DNA from: Spirulina sp. SIO3F2
GTDB taxonomy: Bacteria > Cyanobacteriota > Cyanobacteriia > Cyanobacteriales > Spirulinaceae
NCBI GenBank assembly: GCA_010672165.1
Contig: JAAHHN010000043.1
Location: 1 to 38,182 of the forward strand
DNA length: 38,182 nt
Direction of reading: 5' to 3'
Shown here: in pieces, positions 16,586 to 24,647 of the stretch
How the letters are laid out: every line of letters begins with the position of its first letter
How positions within the stretch are numbered: the first letter of the stretch is position 1
Translations under genes and position numbers: made by a program
The notes under the pieces: generated by a model
Told to the model about the DNA's origin: nothing
What the model saw: the letters and a program-made list of their open reading frames with translations, nothing else
Databases searched by the model: none

Positions 16586-18076
16586 TTACCCTTTTAGTTT
16601 TTTGCTCAGCAGCTTGTTCGCTACCTTTGGATCAGCCCGGCCACTGGTCTTCTTCATGAGCTGCCCCACAAAAAAGCCCTGAAGCTTGGTCTTACCAGCC
16701 CGGAATTGCTCCACCTTATCCGGGTTTGCTGTCAGTAGCTCATCGATCATCGCCTCCAGCGCCCCCGTATCGGAAATTTGGGTCATGCCCTTGCTCTCCA
16801 CCAGTTTTTCTACTGAGTCCACCGCGTCGGTTAATAGCTCTGGTAGAATCTCCTTGGCAATTTTGCCGCTGATTGTGCCTTTCTCAATCAGTGTGACCAA
16901 CTCAGCCAAATTGGCCGGGGTGAGCGCAATTTCAGTCACTGCTAATTTTTCGCTGTTGAGATACGCAGCAATATCGCCCATCAGCCAGTTGGCGACTTGT
17001 TTAGTTTCAGCCCCAGTAGCGATTGCCGCTTCAAAATATTCCGCCACGGCGCGATCGTCACTCAGCACCCGAGCATCGTAGGCAGAAAGTCCCAACTCTT
17101 CCTCATAGCGATGGCGCTTCTGAGCAGGCAATTCAGGGAGTTCGCCTCCCCAAGCCTCCCGCTGCTCCACAGAAACCTCAATGGGCGGCAAATCCGGCTC
17201 TGGGAAATAACGATAATCGCTAGAGCCTTCCTTTTTGCGCATACTGATTGTGCGTTGGCTGCCCTCTTCCCACAGGCGGGTTTCCTGGACAATGGGCTCA
17301 TCCTTCCCAACCGCCTTGATCTGACGCTCAATTTCGTAGTCGATCGCCTTTTGGATGGCACTGAAAGAGTTCATATTCTTAATCTCTACCTTCGTGCCAA
17401 ACTCTGTCTGGCCCACGGGCCGAATTGAGATATTGACATCACACCGCAAAGACCCTTCTTGCATATTGCCGTCGCTAATGCCAAGATATCGGACGATACG
17501 GCGGAGTTCTTGGCCATATTCGGCGGCTTCAGCCCCTGAGCGAATATCCGGCTCTGAGACAATTTCTAAAAGTGGTACACCCGCTCGATTAAAATCCACC
17601 AATGAGTGGGTTGAACCCGAGAGGCGATCGCTACCCGCATGCACCAACTTACCTGCATCTTCTTCCATATGGAGACGGGTGATGCCAATTCTTTTGCGGC
17701 GTACTGCCTGGGTCTTTTTGTCCACAATTTCAACTTCTAACCAGCCATGTTCTGCGATCGGCAAATCGTACTGCGAAATCTGATAGTTTTTAGGAAGGTC
17801 TGGATAGAAATATTGTTTGCGGTCAAATTTACTATATGGAGCAATTTGACAGTTCAAGGCGAGACCTGCTTTGACAGCATATTCGAGCACTTTTTCATTG
17901 AGGACAGGGAGCACCCCAGGGTAGCCCAGGCAAATCGGTGAAATGTTGGTGTTGGGTGGTGCACCGAATTGGGTCGAAACCGGGCTAAAAATTTTGGTAT
18001 TGGTATTCAGTTGACAATGGGTTTCCAAACCAATGATGGCTTCGTATTTAGTTTGGGTTGCGGTTGCTGCGGCCAT
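16586..18076 (-). CDS. gatB: aspartyl/glutamyl-tRNA(Asn/Gln) amidotransferase subunit B
   Basis: GatB is the tRNA-binding and kinase subunit of the GatCAB complex, which converts Glu-tRNA(Gln) to Gln-tRNA(Gln) using ammonia supplied by GatA. The 496-residue protein opens with [20 protein letters not shown] and carries [43 protein letters not shown]-like and [17 protein letters not shown] motifs, all highly conserved. The C-terminal YqeY-like helical domain (about 345-495) is present. Full length matches the family. The partner gatA lies 0.9 kb upstream on the same strand, but a DUF726-like gene on the opposite strand intervenes, so they do not form one operon. gatC is not in the window. Confidence 0.97.
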   Translation of the reverse strand: MAAATATQTKYEAIIGLETHCQLNTNTKIFSPVSTQFGAPPNTNISPICLGYPGVLPVLNEKVLEYAVKAGLALNCQIAPYSKFDRKQYFYPDLPKNYQISQYDLPIAEHGWLEVEIVDKKTQAVRRKRIGITRLHMEEDAGKLVHAGSDRLSGSTHSLVDFNRAGVPLLEIVSEPDIRSGAEAAEYGQELRRIVRYLGISDGNMQEGSLRCDVNISIRPVGQTEFGTKVEIKNMNSFSAIQKAIDYEIERQIKAVGKDEPIVQETRLWEEGSQRTISMRKKEGSSDYRYFPEPDLPPIEVSVEQREAWGGELPELPAQKRHRYEEELGLSAYDARVLSDDRAVAEYFEAAIATGAETKQVANWLMGDIAAYLNSEKLAVTEIALTPANLAELVTLIEKGTISGKIAKEILPELLTDAVDSVEKLVESKGMTQISDTGALEAMIDELLTANPDKVEQFRAGKTKLQGFFVGQLMKKTSGRADPKVANKLLSKKLKG

Positions 18077-18156
18077 GGAACTCGTTGAATTGTCTAAATC
18101 GACAAGGATTTATTGTAACGCCTTATCGAATGTCCCTTACTGCTGACTGATGTGTG

Positions 18157-18861
18157 ATGCAAAAACCTGTATTGATTCCGATTGAACCGAGCTATGGCGA
18201 TCCAACAACGTTAATTTTTTTAGGGGGCTCTGTGGTAGAGCCGACCGTCACACCAGAGCCCATAAGCCAATGGTGGTGGTTGATTCGTGCTCTGGGTTGG
18301 CAGGGGGCGATCGCTCAACTGGAATGGGATAGTGAGTTAAACCTGACCCTAGAGGAATTGGCTCAGGCGGGTGATGATGCCCCTGCGTTGTGGAATCATG
18401 CACGCAAGCAATACAAGCGCATTGGAAAAAGTTTTTTACCGAAGTTGCTTTGGCAAGCCGATATTACGCAAGCTTCGTTTTTGGCGATCGCCCAGGGGAC
18501 TCAAGTGGCTTACTACTGTCTACGGGAATGGGTTGAACAGGACTTGCATGTTCAGGATGTAATCTTCCTTGATGGTTTGGTCAAGCGTGACCAGCGCCAA
18601 AACTGGTTCAAGGTACTCGAAAATATCCAGGGTTGTTTGTTTAACCACTACAATGGCGAAGATCTTGTCTTGCACCGCTTCTGTCAGGTGCTGGGTTGGA
18701 GTCGAAGCCCCTGTGGCATCAAACCCATTCGAGACAAAAGTCACCAGCTGTTGAACCTGGATACAGCTAAGGTGATGACCACAGCCTTGCACTCAACTCA
18801 GGGCTACGAAAAGATTCTTGGACAATGGGTTCGCCCCCATTGGCAGGAGGATACATTGTAG
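18157..18861 (+). CDS. DUF726/TMCO4-like alpha/beta-hydrolase-fold protein, nucleophile apparently lost
   Basis: The 234-residue protein resembles the DUF726 (TMCO4) alpha/beta hydrolase domain: an opening strand with LIFLGGSVVEP, GWQGAIAQLEWDSE, then FLAIAQGTQVAYYCLREWVE, VQDVIFLDGLVKRD, FNHYNGEDLVLHRF and a final HSTQGYEKILGQWV. In active hydrolases the turn after the third strand would be GxSxG (GHSLG); here it reads AQGTQ, with no serine, so catalysis is doubtful and a binding role is possible. The ATG at 18157 is chosen; an immediately preceding GTG would add one residue. It lies on the opposite strand between gatB and gatA, divergent from gatB (80 bases apart). The family call is from motif memory and is moderate. 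Confidence 0.6.
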   Translation: MQKPVLIPIEPSYGDPTTLIFLGGSVVEPTVTPEPISQWWWLIRALGWQGAIAQLEWDSELNLTLEELAQAGDDAPALWNHARKQYKRIGKSFLPKLLWQADITQASFLAIAQGTQVAYYCLREWVEQDLHVQDVIFLDGLVKRDQRQNWFKVLENIQGCLFNHYNGEDLVLHRFCQVLGWSRSPCGIKPIRDKSHQLLNLDTAKVMTTALHSTQGYEKILGQWVRPHWQEDTL

Positions 18862-18873
18862 ATTAGCTGGCTA

Positions 18874-18999
18874 GGGGCTGTCGTCAGTTACACTTTAAAC
18901 TCTTGCTATGACTAACTTACAGCCCCTTTTGCTATTTTTGGGGTCGGGCGCTCTATCCCTTGTCCCATTAGACTTCTGATGTTAACTGACGACACGCCC
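18874..18999. mobile_element. 126-bp MITE-like element flanked by TA, containing copy 3 of the palindromic repeat
   Basis: TA (18872-18873) precedes GGGGCTGTCGTCAGTTA. The reverse complement of that end is found as TTAACTGACGACACGCCC (18982-18999), followed by TA (19000-19001). The terminal inverted repeats match at about 16 of 18 positions and the TA pair looks like a target duplication. The left 57 bp (18874-18930) is itself a palindrome, GGGGCTGT to ACAGCCCC, and is an inverted copy of 16148-16203. There is no ORF. Ends of the GGGNNTGTC type with TA duplication recall IS5-family (IS427-like) elements, which is inference. Confidence 0.65.
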
Positions 19000-19012
19000 T
19001 AAAAGCCTGGTT

Positions 19013-20476
19013 TTACAAGAGCTGGGGCTGTTGACGATGCCATTGGGTTGCTTGTTCGTAAGCATGGGCCACTTGCAACAGGAGATCTTCCCGGAGCACC
19101 TTGCTAATCAAATGCATGCCGATCGGAAGACCTTGGCGATCGAAGCCACAGGGAACGCTAATCGCAGGTAAACCGGCCAGGTTCACCGGAATCGTCATCA
19201 AATCGGAGAGATACATGCTTAAGGGATCATCTGTCTTTTCCCCAGCCGTGAAAGCGGTGGTAGGTGAGGTTGGAGAAATCAGAATATCAACTTTTTCAAA
19301 AGCAGCATCAAAATCCTGTTTAATCAGCGTCCGAACTTTTTGGGCTTTGAGGTAATAGGCATCGTAATACCCGGCCGAGAGGGCATAGGTTCCGAGCATG
19401 ATCCGACGTTTGACCTCTGTACCAAAGCCTTGGGCACGGGTGCGCTTGTACATATCCAGAAGGTTCTCCGGCTCTTCAACCCGCACCCCATATTTCACCG
19501 CATCATAGCGAGCCAAGTTAGCAGAGGCTTCTGAGGGCGCAATAATGTAATAAGCGGGCAAACCATAGCCAAACCGGGGACAAGAAACCACTTGAATTTC
19601 AGCCCCCAGTTCTTGGAGCACTTCCACTGCTGCTCGTACCGCAGTATTGACCGCTTCATCGAGACCGCTGCCGAAGGTTTCTTGAATGATGCCGATCCGG
19701 AGCTTGGCTTTCGGACGGAAATTGGGCTGGAGGTTTTGGGCATAATTTGGAATCTCTACCTTGATGCTAGTGGAGTCTTTGGGGTCATAGCCTGCGATCG
19801 CCGCTAGCAAGATTGCCGCATCCTCTACTGATCGCGCCAAGGGGCCGATTTGATCCAACGACGAAGCATAAGCCACCAAGCCAAAGCGTGAGACTAAACC
19901 ATAGGTGGGTTTCATCCCAACGACCCCACAGAGTGAAGCGGGCTGACGAATCGAGCCCCCCGTATCTGAGCCGAGGGCGATCGCACATTCATCTGCGGCT
20001 ACCGCCGCTGCTGAGCCCCCAGACGAGCCCCCAGGGACGCGATCGAAATCCCAGGGGTTACAGGTGCGACCATAGCCTGAATTTTCGGTGGAGCTGCCCA
20101 TGGCAAACTCATCCATGTTTGTTTTGCCAATAATCACGGCCCCCGCGTCTTTGAGTTTCTGGGTTACGGTCGATTCATAGGGCGGCACAAAGTTTTCGAG
20201 AATCCGGGAGCCGCAGGTGGTGGGAATGCCGGTGGTGCAGAGGTTATCTTTAATTGCGATAGGAACACCTGCTAGGGGCACGATCGCTTCTCCCGCGGCG
20301 ATTTGAGCATCAACTGCTTCCGCTTGCGCCAATGCACTCTCAGCAGTGACATGCAAAAAACTGTGGAGCTGGGGTTCTAGTTGCTCAATCCGTGCCAAGG
20401 TTTCTGTGGTGATCTCCACCGCAGAACGTTCTTTACTGATGAGTTGTTCGTGGATTGTGCGGATCGTTGATGCCAT
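19013..20476 (-). CDS. gatA: glutamyl-tRNA(Gln) amidotransferase subunit A
   Basis: GatA is the amidase of GatCAB; it releases ammonia from glutamine or asparagine for transamidation of Glu-tRNA(Gln). The 487-residue protein shows the Ser-cisSer-Lys triad of the amidase signature family: Lys76 in GVPIAIKDN, Ser151 in [12 protein letters not shown] and Ser175 in [12 protein letters not shown], with spacing of 75 and 24 residues as in characterised GatA proteins. [20 protein letters not shown] is also diagnostic. Full length. The ATG at 20476 is the natural start; there is no strong ribosome binding site. It ends 13 bases from the MITE-like element, which therefore lies in its 3' flank. Confidence 0.97.
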   Translation of the reverse strand: MASTIRTIHEQLISKERSAVEITTETLARIEQLEPQLHSFLHVTAESALAQAEAVDAQIAAGEAIVPLAGVPIAIKDNLCTTGIPTTCGSRILENFVPPYESTVTQKLKDAGAVIIGKTNMDEFAMGSSTENSGYGRTCNPWDFDRVPGGSSGGSAAAVAADECAIALGSDTGGSIRQPASLCGVVGMKPTYGLVSRFGLVAYASSLDQIGPLARSVEDAAILLAAIAGYDPKDSTSIKVEIPNYAQNLQPNFRPKAKLRIGIIQETFGSGLDEAVNTAVRAAVEVLQELGAEIQVVSCPRFGYGLPAYYIIAPSEASANLARYDAVKYGVRVEEPENLLDMYKRTRAQGFGTEVKRRIMLGTYALSAGYYDAYYLKAQKVRTLIKQDFDAAFEKVDILISPTSPTTAFTAGEKTDDPLSMYLSDLMTIPVNLAGLPAISVPCGFDRQGLPIGMHLISKVLREDLLLQVAHAYEQATQWHRQQPQLL

Positions 20477-21436
20477 AGGGGTCAGAAGAGGGAGAACGAA
20501 TGGCCAGAATATAGTTTACTCGGTTTTTGGAAGGCTGTTAATCTGGCATTTAAGCTACGGTGTCTGAAATTTGGCAGGGGGAGTCAATGCTAAAGTGTGA
20601 GGCTGCTAGTGCTCTGTCAACTCTAAAAATGCAGGTTTGTGTGTAGGTTGCGGTTGAGACAAGTTGGCGGAGCCTTCTCGCAGAGTAACCCAATGCATCG
20701 ATCATTCTGAGAATATAGATTGTGTAACAAAGTGGTGATATGGATGACATAGCAATCGAAAAAATTATGAGGATCTTAGGCGCTCGCGGCTTGGGTGGCC
20801 GAGTACCAGGACGCTTGAAACACGCCTTGAGAGGATGACTTTAAGGGAAATATAATGTTCATCTCAGCCTGAGCTAAGGTAAGGCTTATTTTTTCTTAAT
20901 GTTTTTCTTGTGAATACTCTCCGGATTGTATATTAAGGTTAATACCAATATATTGCAGTAGTTAGGTAAGCACTCAATACTGTGTGAGACTCACTGCAAT
21001 AAGCGCACTCAGCTGTTGATGAGAAAAGTGTAAGGCTAAATATTGATGGTAATCGGTAAATTGTCCTAAGCCATAAAATGAATATTTAGCCTACAAAGGG
21101 GTGGCATCATTGGGCTTGGTATTTTTCTCGCAAAGGAGATAACGGATTTTTTTGTGTTATCAACAGAGAACAAAAAGACTAATAGATTAAAGTGCTTTCT
21201 GTTCAGCCACTCAACTTCATAGCTTTTTCTCATCTGCCTGCATTACCAACAGCTTCCCTACCCTAATTCAATTGACTTTGAAAAATTGTCCGCAGCTTAA
21301 TTAAACAAGCAATAACTATTTCATAACTCTCTGCTCTATGCCACTTACTTAAAGTATGCGGATATTGTGAAGCTAGCAGCGTGATTTTTTGAATCTCCGT
21401 CTATTCGCCTATATTATCCGTACTTTTCCTAAACCA
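20477..21436. other. 960-bp non-coding region upstream of the PstS-like gene
   Basis: No convincing gene is seen. A 32-codon ORF (20740-20838) is too short to support. A GGCGGAGCCTTCTCGCAGAG stretch (about 20666-20685) resembles intergenic repeats of filamentous cyanobacteria. The second half is AT-rich and contains the 12-bp inverted repeat at 21033-21092 and a GATAAC/GTTATC hairpin at about 21138-21166. A TATTAAGGTTAATA palindrome lies near 20931, but I find no tandem Pho-box repeats. Confidence 0.5.
21033..21092. repeat. perfect 12-bp inverted repeat enclosing 36 bp
   Basis: AGGCTAAATATT (21033-21044) is the exact reverse complement of AATATTTAGCCT (21081-21092). It could fold into a long hairpin in the leader or promoter region of the PstS-like gene, or mark the ends of a tiny inserted element. 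Confidence 0.7.
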
Positions 21437-22312
21437 ATGATATTAACCAACTTCAAAAAGAAAATTCTCGAAGGTAATTCAACAGCCGTTATTGTAGGAA
21501 TCGTTGCACTCACCTTAATTGGGTGTTCAGCAAGCACTTCTAATGAATCACCATCTGAGACTACAGCAAGCAAAATTACAATCGGTGGCTCTTCAGAGGT
21601 CTATGAAGTGCTAGAAATTCTCACTGAGGCCTATGAAACTGAAAGAGAGGGAGCAGAGTTTGAATTTTTACCCCCGAGCCAAACCAGTGCAGGCATTGCT
21701 GGTGTTGAAACCGAAACAATGGATATTGGTGGGGTCAGCCGAGAAGTAACCACTGAGGAGACTGGAGATATCTTACGTTACCTCCCATTAGTAGAAACCC
21801 CCTTAGTTTTGGTTATACATGAAACCGTTACAGGCATAACGGACATTACCGCTGACCAGCTCAAAGCCATTTATAGTGGCAAGATTACCAACTGGCAAGA
21901 ACTCGGTGGGCCGGATGCCGCGATCGCTCTTTTTGACTTCGTTGAAGACGAAAATGAAAAAAAAGTACTCCGAGAAGCTTACCTCGGTTTTGACTTAGAA
22001 GTGACAGATACCGCCATTGTTTTTGCTGAGGACGATGAATTAGTGGAAGTTGCAACCTCCACTGAATTTAGTATTGCAGCGATGCCGTTTGAAGATGAGT
22101 TAGAAGAGCTACCTGTTAAAATCCTGAGCATTGATGGGATTGAACCTAACCCAGACACCCTTCGCTCTGGTGACTACAAAATGGTTTTGCCCTTAGGCGT
22201 TGTCCTTGCCCAAGACCCCTCAGTTGCCACAGAGCAGTTTATTGAATTTGCCCAGGGTGAAGGGGGTCAAGCGGCATTAAGCGAGGCTGAATACACTGTC
22301 ATCAAACCATAA
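21437..22312 (+). CDS. PstS-like phosphate-type substrate-binding lipoprotein
   Basis: Starting from the ATG at 21437 (291 residues), the protein has a lipoprotein signal with hydrophobic VIVGIVALTLIGC and lipidated Cys30. The mature part matches PstS-like binding proteins (PBP-like-2): ITIGGSSEVYEVLEILTEAY, DIGGVSREVTTEET, TDITADQLKAIYSGKITNWQELGG, and a final TEQFIEFAQGEGGQAAL. The first GSS and the GVSR loop correspond to anion-contact loops of the family. It is unusually acidic (many Glu and Asp). An upstream in-frame TTG at 21389 would add residues that spoil the signal peptide. No pst transporter genes follow; instead a histidine kinase lies 256 bases downstream, so a sensory role is possible. 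Confidence 0.82.
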   Translation: MILTNFKKKILEGNSTAVIVGIVALTLIGCSASTSNESPSETTASKITIGGSSEVYEVLEILTEAYETEREGAEFEFLPPSQTSAGIAGVETETMDIGGVSREVTTEETGDILRYLPLVETPLVLVIHETVTGITDITADQLKAIYSGKITNWQELGGPDAAIALFDFVEDENEKKVLREAYLGFDLEVTDTAIVFAEDDELVEVATSTEFSIAAMPFEDELEELPVKILSIDGIEPNPDTLRSGDYKMVLPLGVVLAQDPSVATEQFIEFAQGEGGQAALSEAEYTVIKP

Positions 22313-22568
22313 TCTTGCTTAAATCGATCACTTTTTAGATTCTGTGGCTAAAATTGTGGTCTATGATACAAGGTCTATCCTTATGAATCGCCAAATTGCT
22401 CTATCAACACGATCGATTTTGATCGGAATATGCCTTAAAAAGGCTTACTTGAAATAGGTATTATCTGCCCATTAGCTGTTTCAGAAACCGTAAAATCTCC
22501 ATTGCAAATCCATGCCACTTTGATACACAAATAAGACGCTAGCTGTTAACTCTGACTGATTCAATTCC

Positions 22569-24578
22569 ATGCTGGAAAAACCTCGATTACCGAACTATAA
22601 TCAACTCCCTTTAGCACTCAAACTAAGTGTCCCATTTATTCTTGCATTTGTGAGTTTTTGGGTGGTCGGTTCGGTACTAATTGGCCAATATTTTGCCAGC
22701 AAGTTAGAGGAGCAACAACAGCGAACGGTAGCTGAACTCACTACTTTATTAGAGAGAGAAATTATACTCAAGCAGCAGGGTCTTCAACGCAGTGCGCGGC
22801 TCCTGGCAGGGAATCAAGGTATTGTTAATGCATTAACAGTGCAAAATCCAACAAGCTTACGCCAAGAAATCTTACCGATTAGAGCGATTTTAGATGTTGA
22901 CAAAATCACTGTTATCACATCTCAGCAGAAAGTTCTCCTAGATTCCCGCTCCCATAACTTACAGGCCAATCAAGTCGATGATCAAGTTGTTAAGGATCTA
23001 CTGGTCAAAGGTGGGGAGGTTGCGACAATTATTAGCTCTAAAGATTTCAGAGCCCCCATTTTAGTCGGTACTGCACCTATCAAAAATGAGCAAGCGATTG
23101 CTGGTGGTTTAATCTTGGGTATCGCACTCAATGATGACTTTCTGAAGCAAATCAAGGAATCGATTGGTGGACAGATTATTGTACTTTCAGAAGGGGAAGT
23201 TATTGCCTCTACATTCCCTTCTGATTTAACCCAGCAGATCATAACAAAATTCAATCAACTGAATGCACTTGAGGTTACTGTTAATGAGGAACCGTTCACT
23301 GCCAAGCTAATTAAATTATCTGGTTTAAAAAAGCAGAGCTTTGACTTTGTTTTTCTGATTTCCAAGCAACCTTTAATGCAAGCAAAATCAACGCTATGGC
23401 TTGGCATTTTTGTCATAGGGCTGTTGGGCTCAGTGCTAATTGTTGGAGTAGGAGTTTGGATTGCAAAACGAGTCACACAACCCATACAGCTTGTCACTAA
23501 TATTGCGCAAAAAGTTGTAAAAGATCAAGATTTCAGTTTGCAAGTCTCGGTGGCGACTCAGGATGAAGTAGGTCGGCTTGCCCAAGCCTTGAACCAGCTC
23601 ATTGTTTGGGTTGAGCAATATACCCATAAACTAGAACTAGCGGCCCAAACCCTAGAATTACGTGTTGAAGAACGGACTCAAGAGTTATCCAATACCCTGC
23701 AAAATCTTAAAACCACCCAAGCCCAACTGATCCAAACCGAGAAAATGTCGAGCTTAGGTGAAATGGTGGCAGGTGTTGCTCATGAGATTAATAATCCCCT
23801 CAGTTTTATTCAAGGTAATCTTGAGCCACTCAAACAGTATTTTGAAGATTTATTGGAGTTAGTAGCGACCTATCGTGTTGAATACCCTGAACCCACAAAT
23901 ACTGTCTTAGAAAAGCAAGATGAAATCGACTTAGAGTTTATGACGGATGACTTGCAGAAGTTGCTCCAATCGATGGAGGTCGGGACAAAGCGAGTGCGAG
24001 ATATTGTCGTTTCCCTGCGGAATTACTCACGTTTAGATGAGGCCGCGATCAAAGAATCGAATATCCATGAAGGTCTTGATAATACCTTACTCATTCTAAA
24101 TCATCGACTGAAGCATGATGTTGAGGTGATCACAAAGTATTATCCTTTACCATTGATTCGTTGTTCACCCGCACAAATTAATCAGGTTTTTACCAATATT
24201 ATTGTTAATGCCATTGATGCAATGGAGGCTGCGAAGAGTCAGCTAAGACAGTTAGTTATTGAAACCTCTGTGACCTCAACCGGGGATGTGCAAATCAGTA
24301 TCCGCGATACTGGCCCAGGAATGTCGCCAGAAGTTAAAGCTAAGATTTTTGATCCCTTTTTCACCACTAAGCCTGTGGGCAAAGGAACAGGTTTAGGTTT
24401 AGGGATTTGCTTCAAAATCATTGAGCAGCACCGAGGCAATTTAGAAGTTCTCTCAGAAGTGGGGCAAGGGACGGAGTTTTTGATTACGCTACCTCAGGAT
24501 GCTGGCTCTCCAGAAAACCAAACCTTTCGGCTTTCGGGAATTTCGGAGAATCCACAACCTGAGCTAATTTCTAGTTAA
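22569..24578 (+). CDS. sensor histidine kinase with periplasmic sensor and HAMP domains
   Basis: This 669-residue kinase has a first membrane helix (about 20-42), a periplasmic region (about 43-272) resembling a CACHE-like sensor (ITVITSQQKVLLDSRSHN, GLILGIALNDDFLKQI), a second helix (about 276-298), HAMP (about 299-350), a coiled coil (350-395) and a kinase core. His405 in GVAHEINNPLSFIQGN is the phosphoacceptor. The N box (FTNIIVNAIDAMEA), G1 (DTGPGMSPE) and G2 (GKGTGLGLGI) are intact. The H-N region is of the NtrB/HisKA-long type frequent in cyanobacteria. No response regulator is adjacent. The preceding PstS-like lipoprotein on the same strand may deliver ligand to its periplasmic domain; that link is inference. 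Confidence 0.93.
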   Translation: MLEKPRLPNYNQLPLALKLSVPFILAFVSFWVVGSVLIGQYFASKLEEQQQRTVAELTTLLEREIILKQQGLQRSARLLAGNQGIVNALTVQNPTSLRQEILPIRAILDVDKITVITSQQKVLLDSRSHNLQANQVDDQVVKDLLVKGGEVATIISSKDFRAPILVGTAPIKNEQAIAGGLILGIALNDDFLKQIKESIGGQIIVLSEGEVIASTFPSDLTQQIITKFNQLNALEVTVNEEPFTAKLIKLSGLKKQSFDFVFLISKQPLMQAKSTLWLGIFVIGLLGSVLIVGVGVWIAKRVTQPIQLVTNIAQKVVKDQDFSLQVSVATQDEVGRLAQALNQLIVWVEQYTHKLELAAQTLELRVEERTQELSNTLQNLKTTQAQLIQTEKMSSLGEMVAGVAHEINNPLSFIQGNLEPLKQYFEDLLELVATYRVEYPEPTNTVLEKQDEIDLEFMTDDLQKLLQSMEVGTKRVRDIVVSLRNYSRLDEAAIKESNIHEGLDNTLLILNHRLKHDVEVITKYYPLPLIRCSPAQINQVFTNIIVNAIDAMEAAKSQLRQLVIETSVTSTGDVQISIRDTGPGMSPEVKAKIFDPFFTTKPVGKGTGLGLGICFKIIEQHRGNLEVLSEVGQGTEFLITLPQDAGSPENQTFRLSGISENPQPELISS

Positions 24579-24647
24579 GTTTCCTTATCGTCCCAAAATT
24601 CGCTGTTGTGGCCGAAAGAAGCAAAGACACTCTGGAATCCCTGCCGC

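Noticed and set aside
20740-20838. 32-codon ORF after ATG at 20740
   Set aside because: Too short, no ribosome binding site and no recognisable family; probably chance.
20900-20960. Possible Pho box upstream of the PstS-like gene
   Set aside because: Only one AGGTTAA-like unit is visible; cyanobacterial Pho boxes need several spaced repeats.
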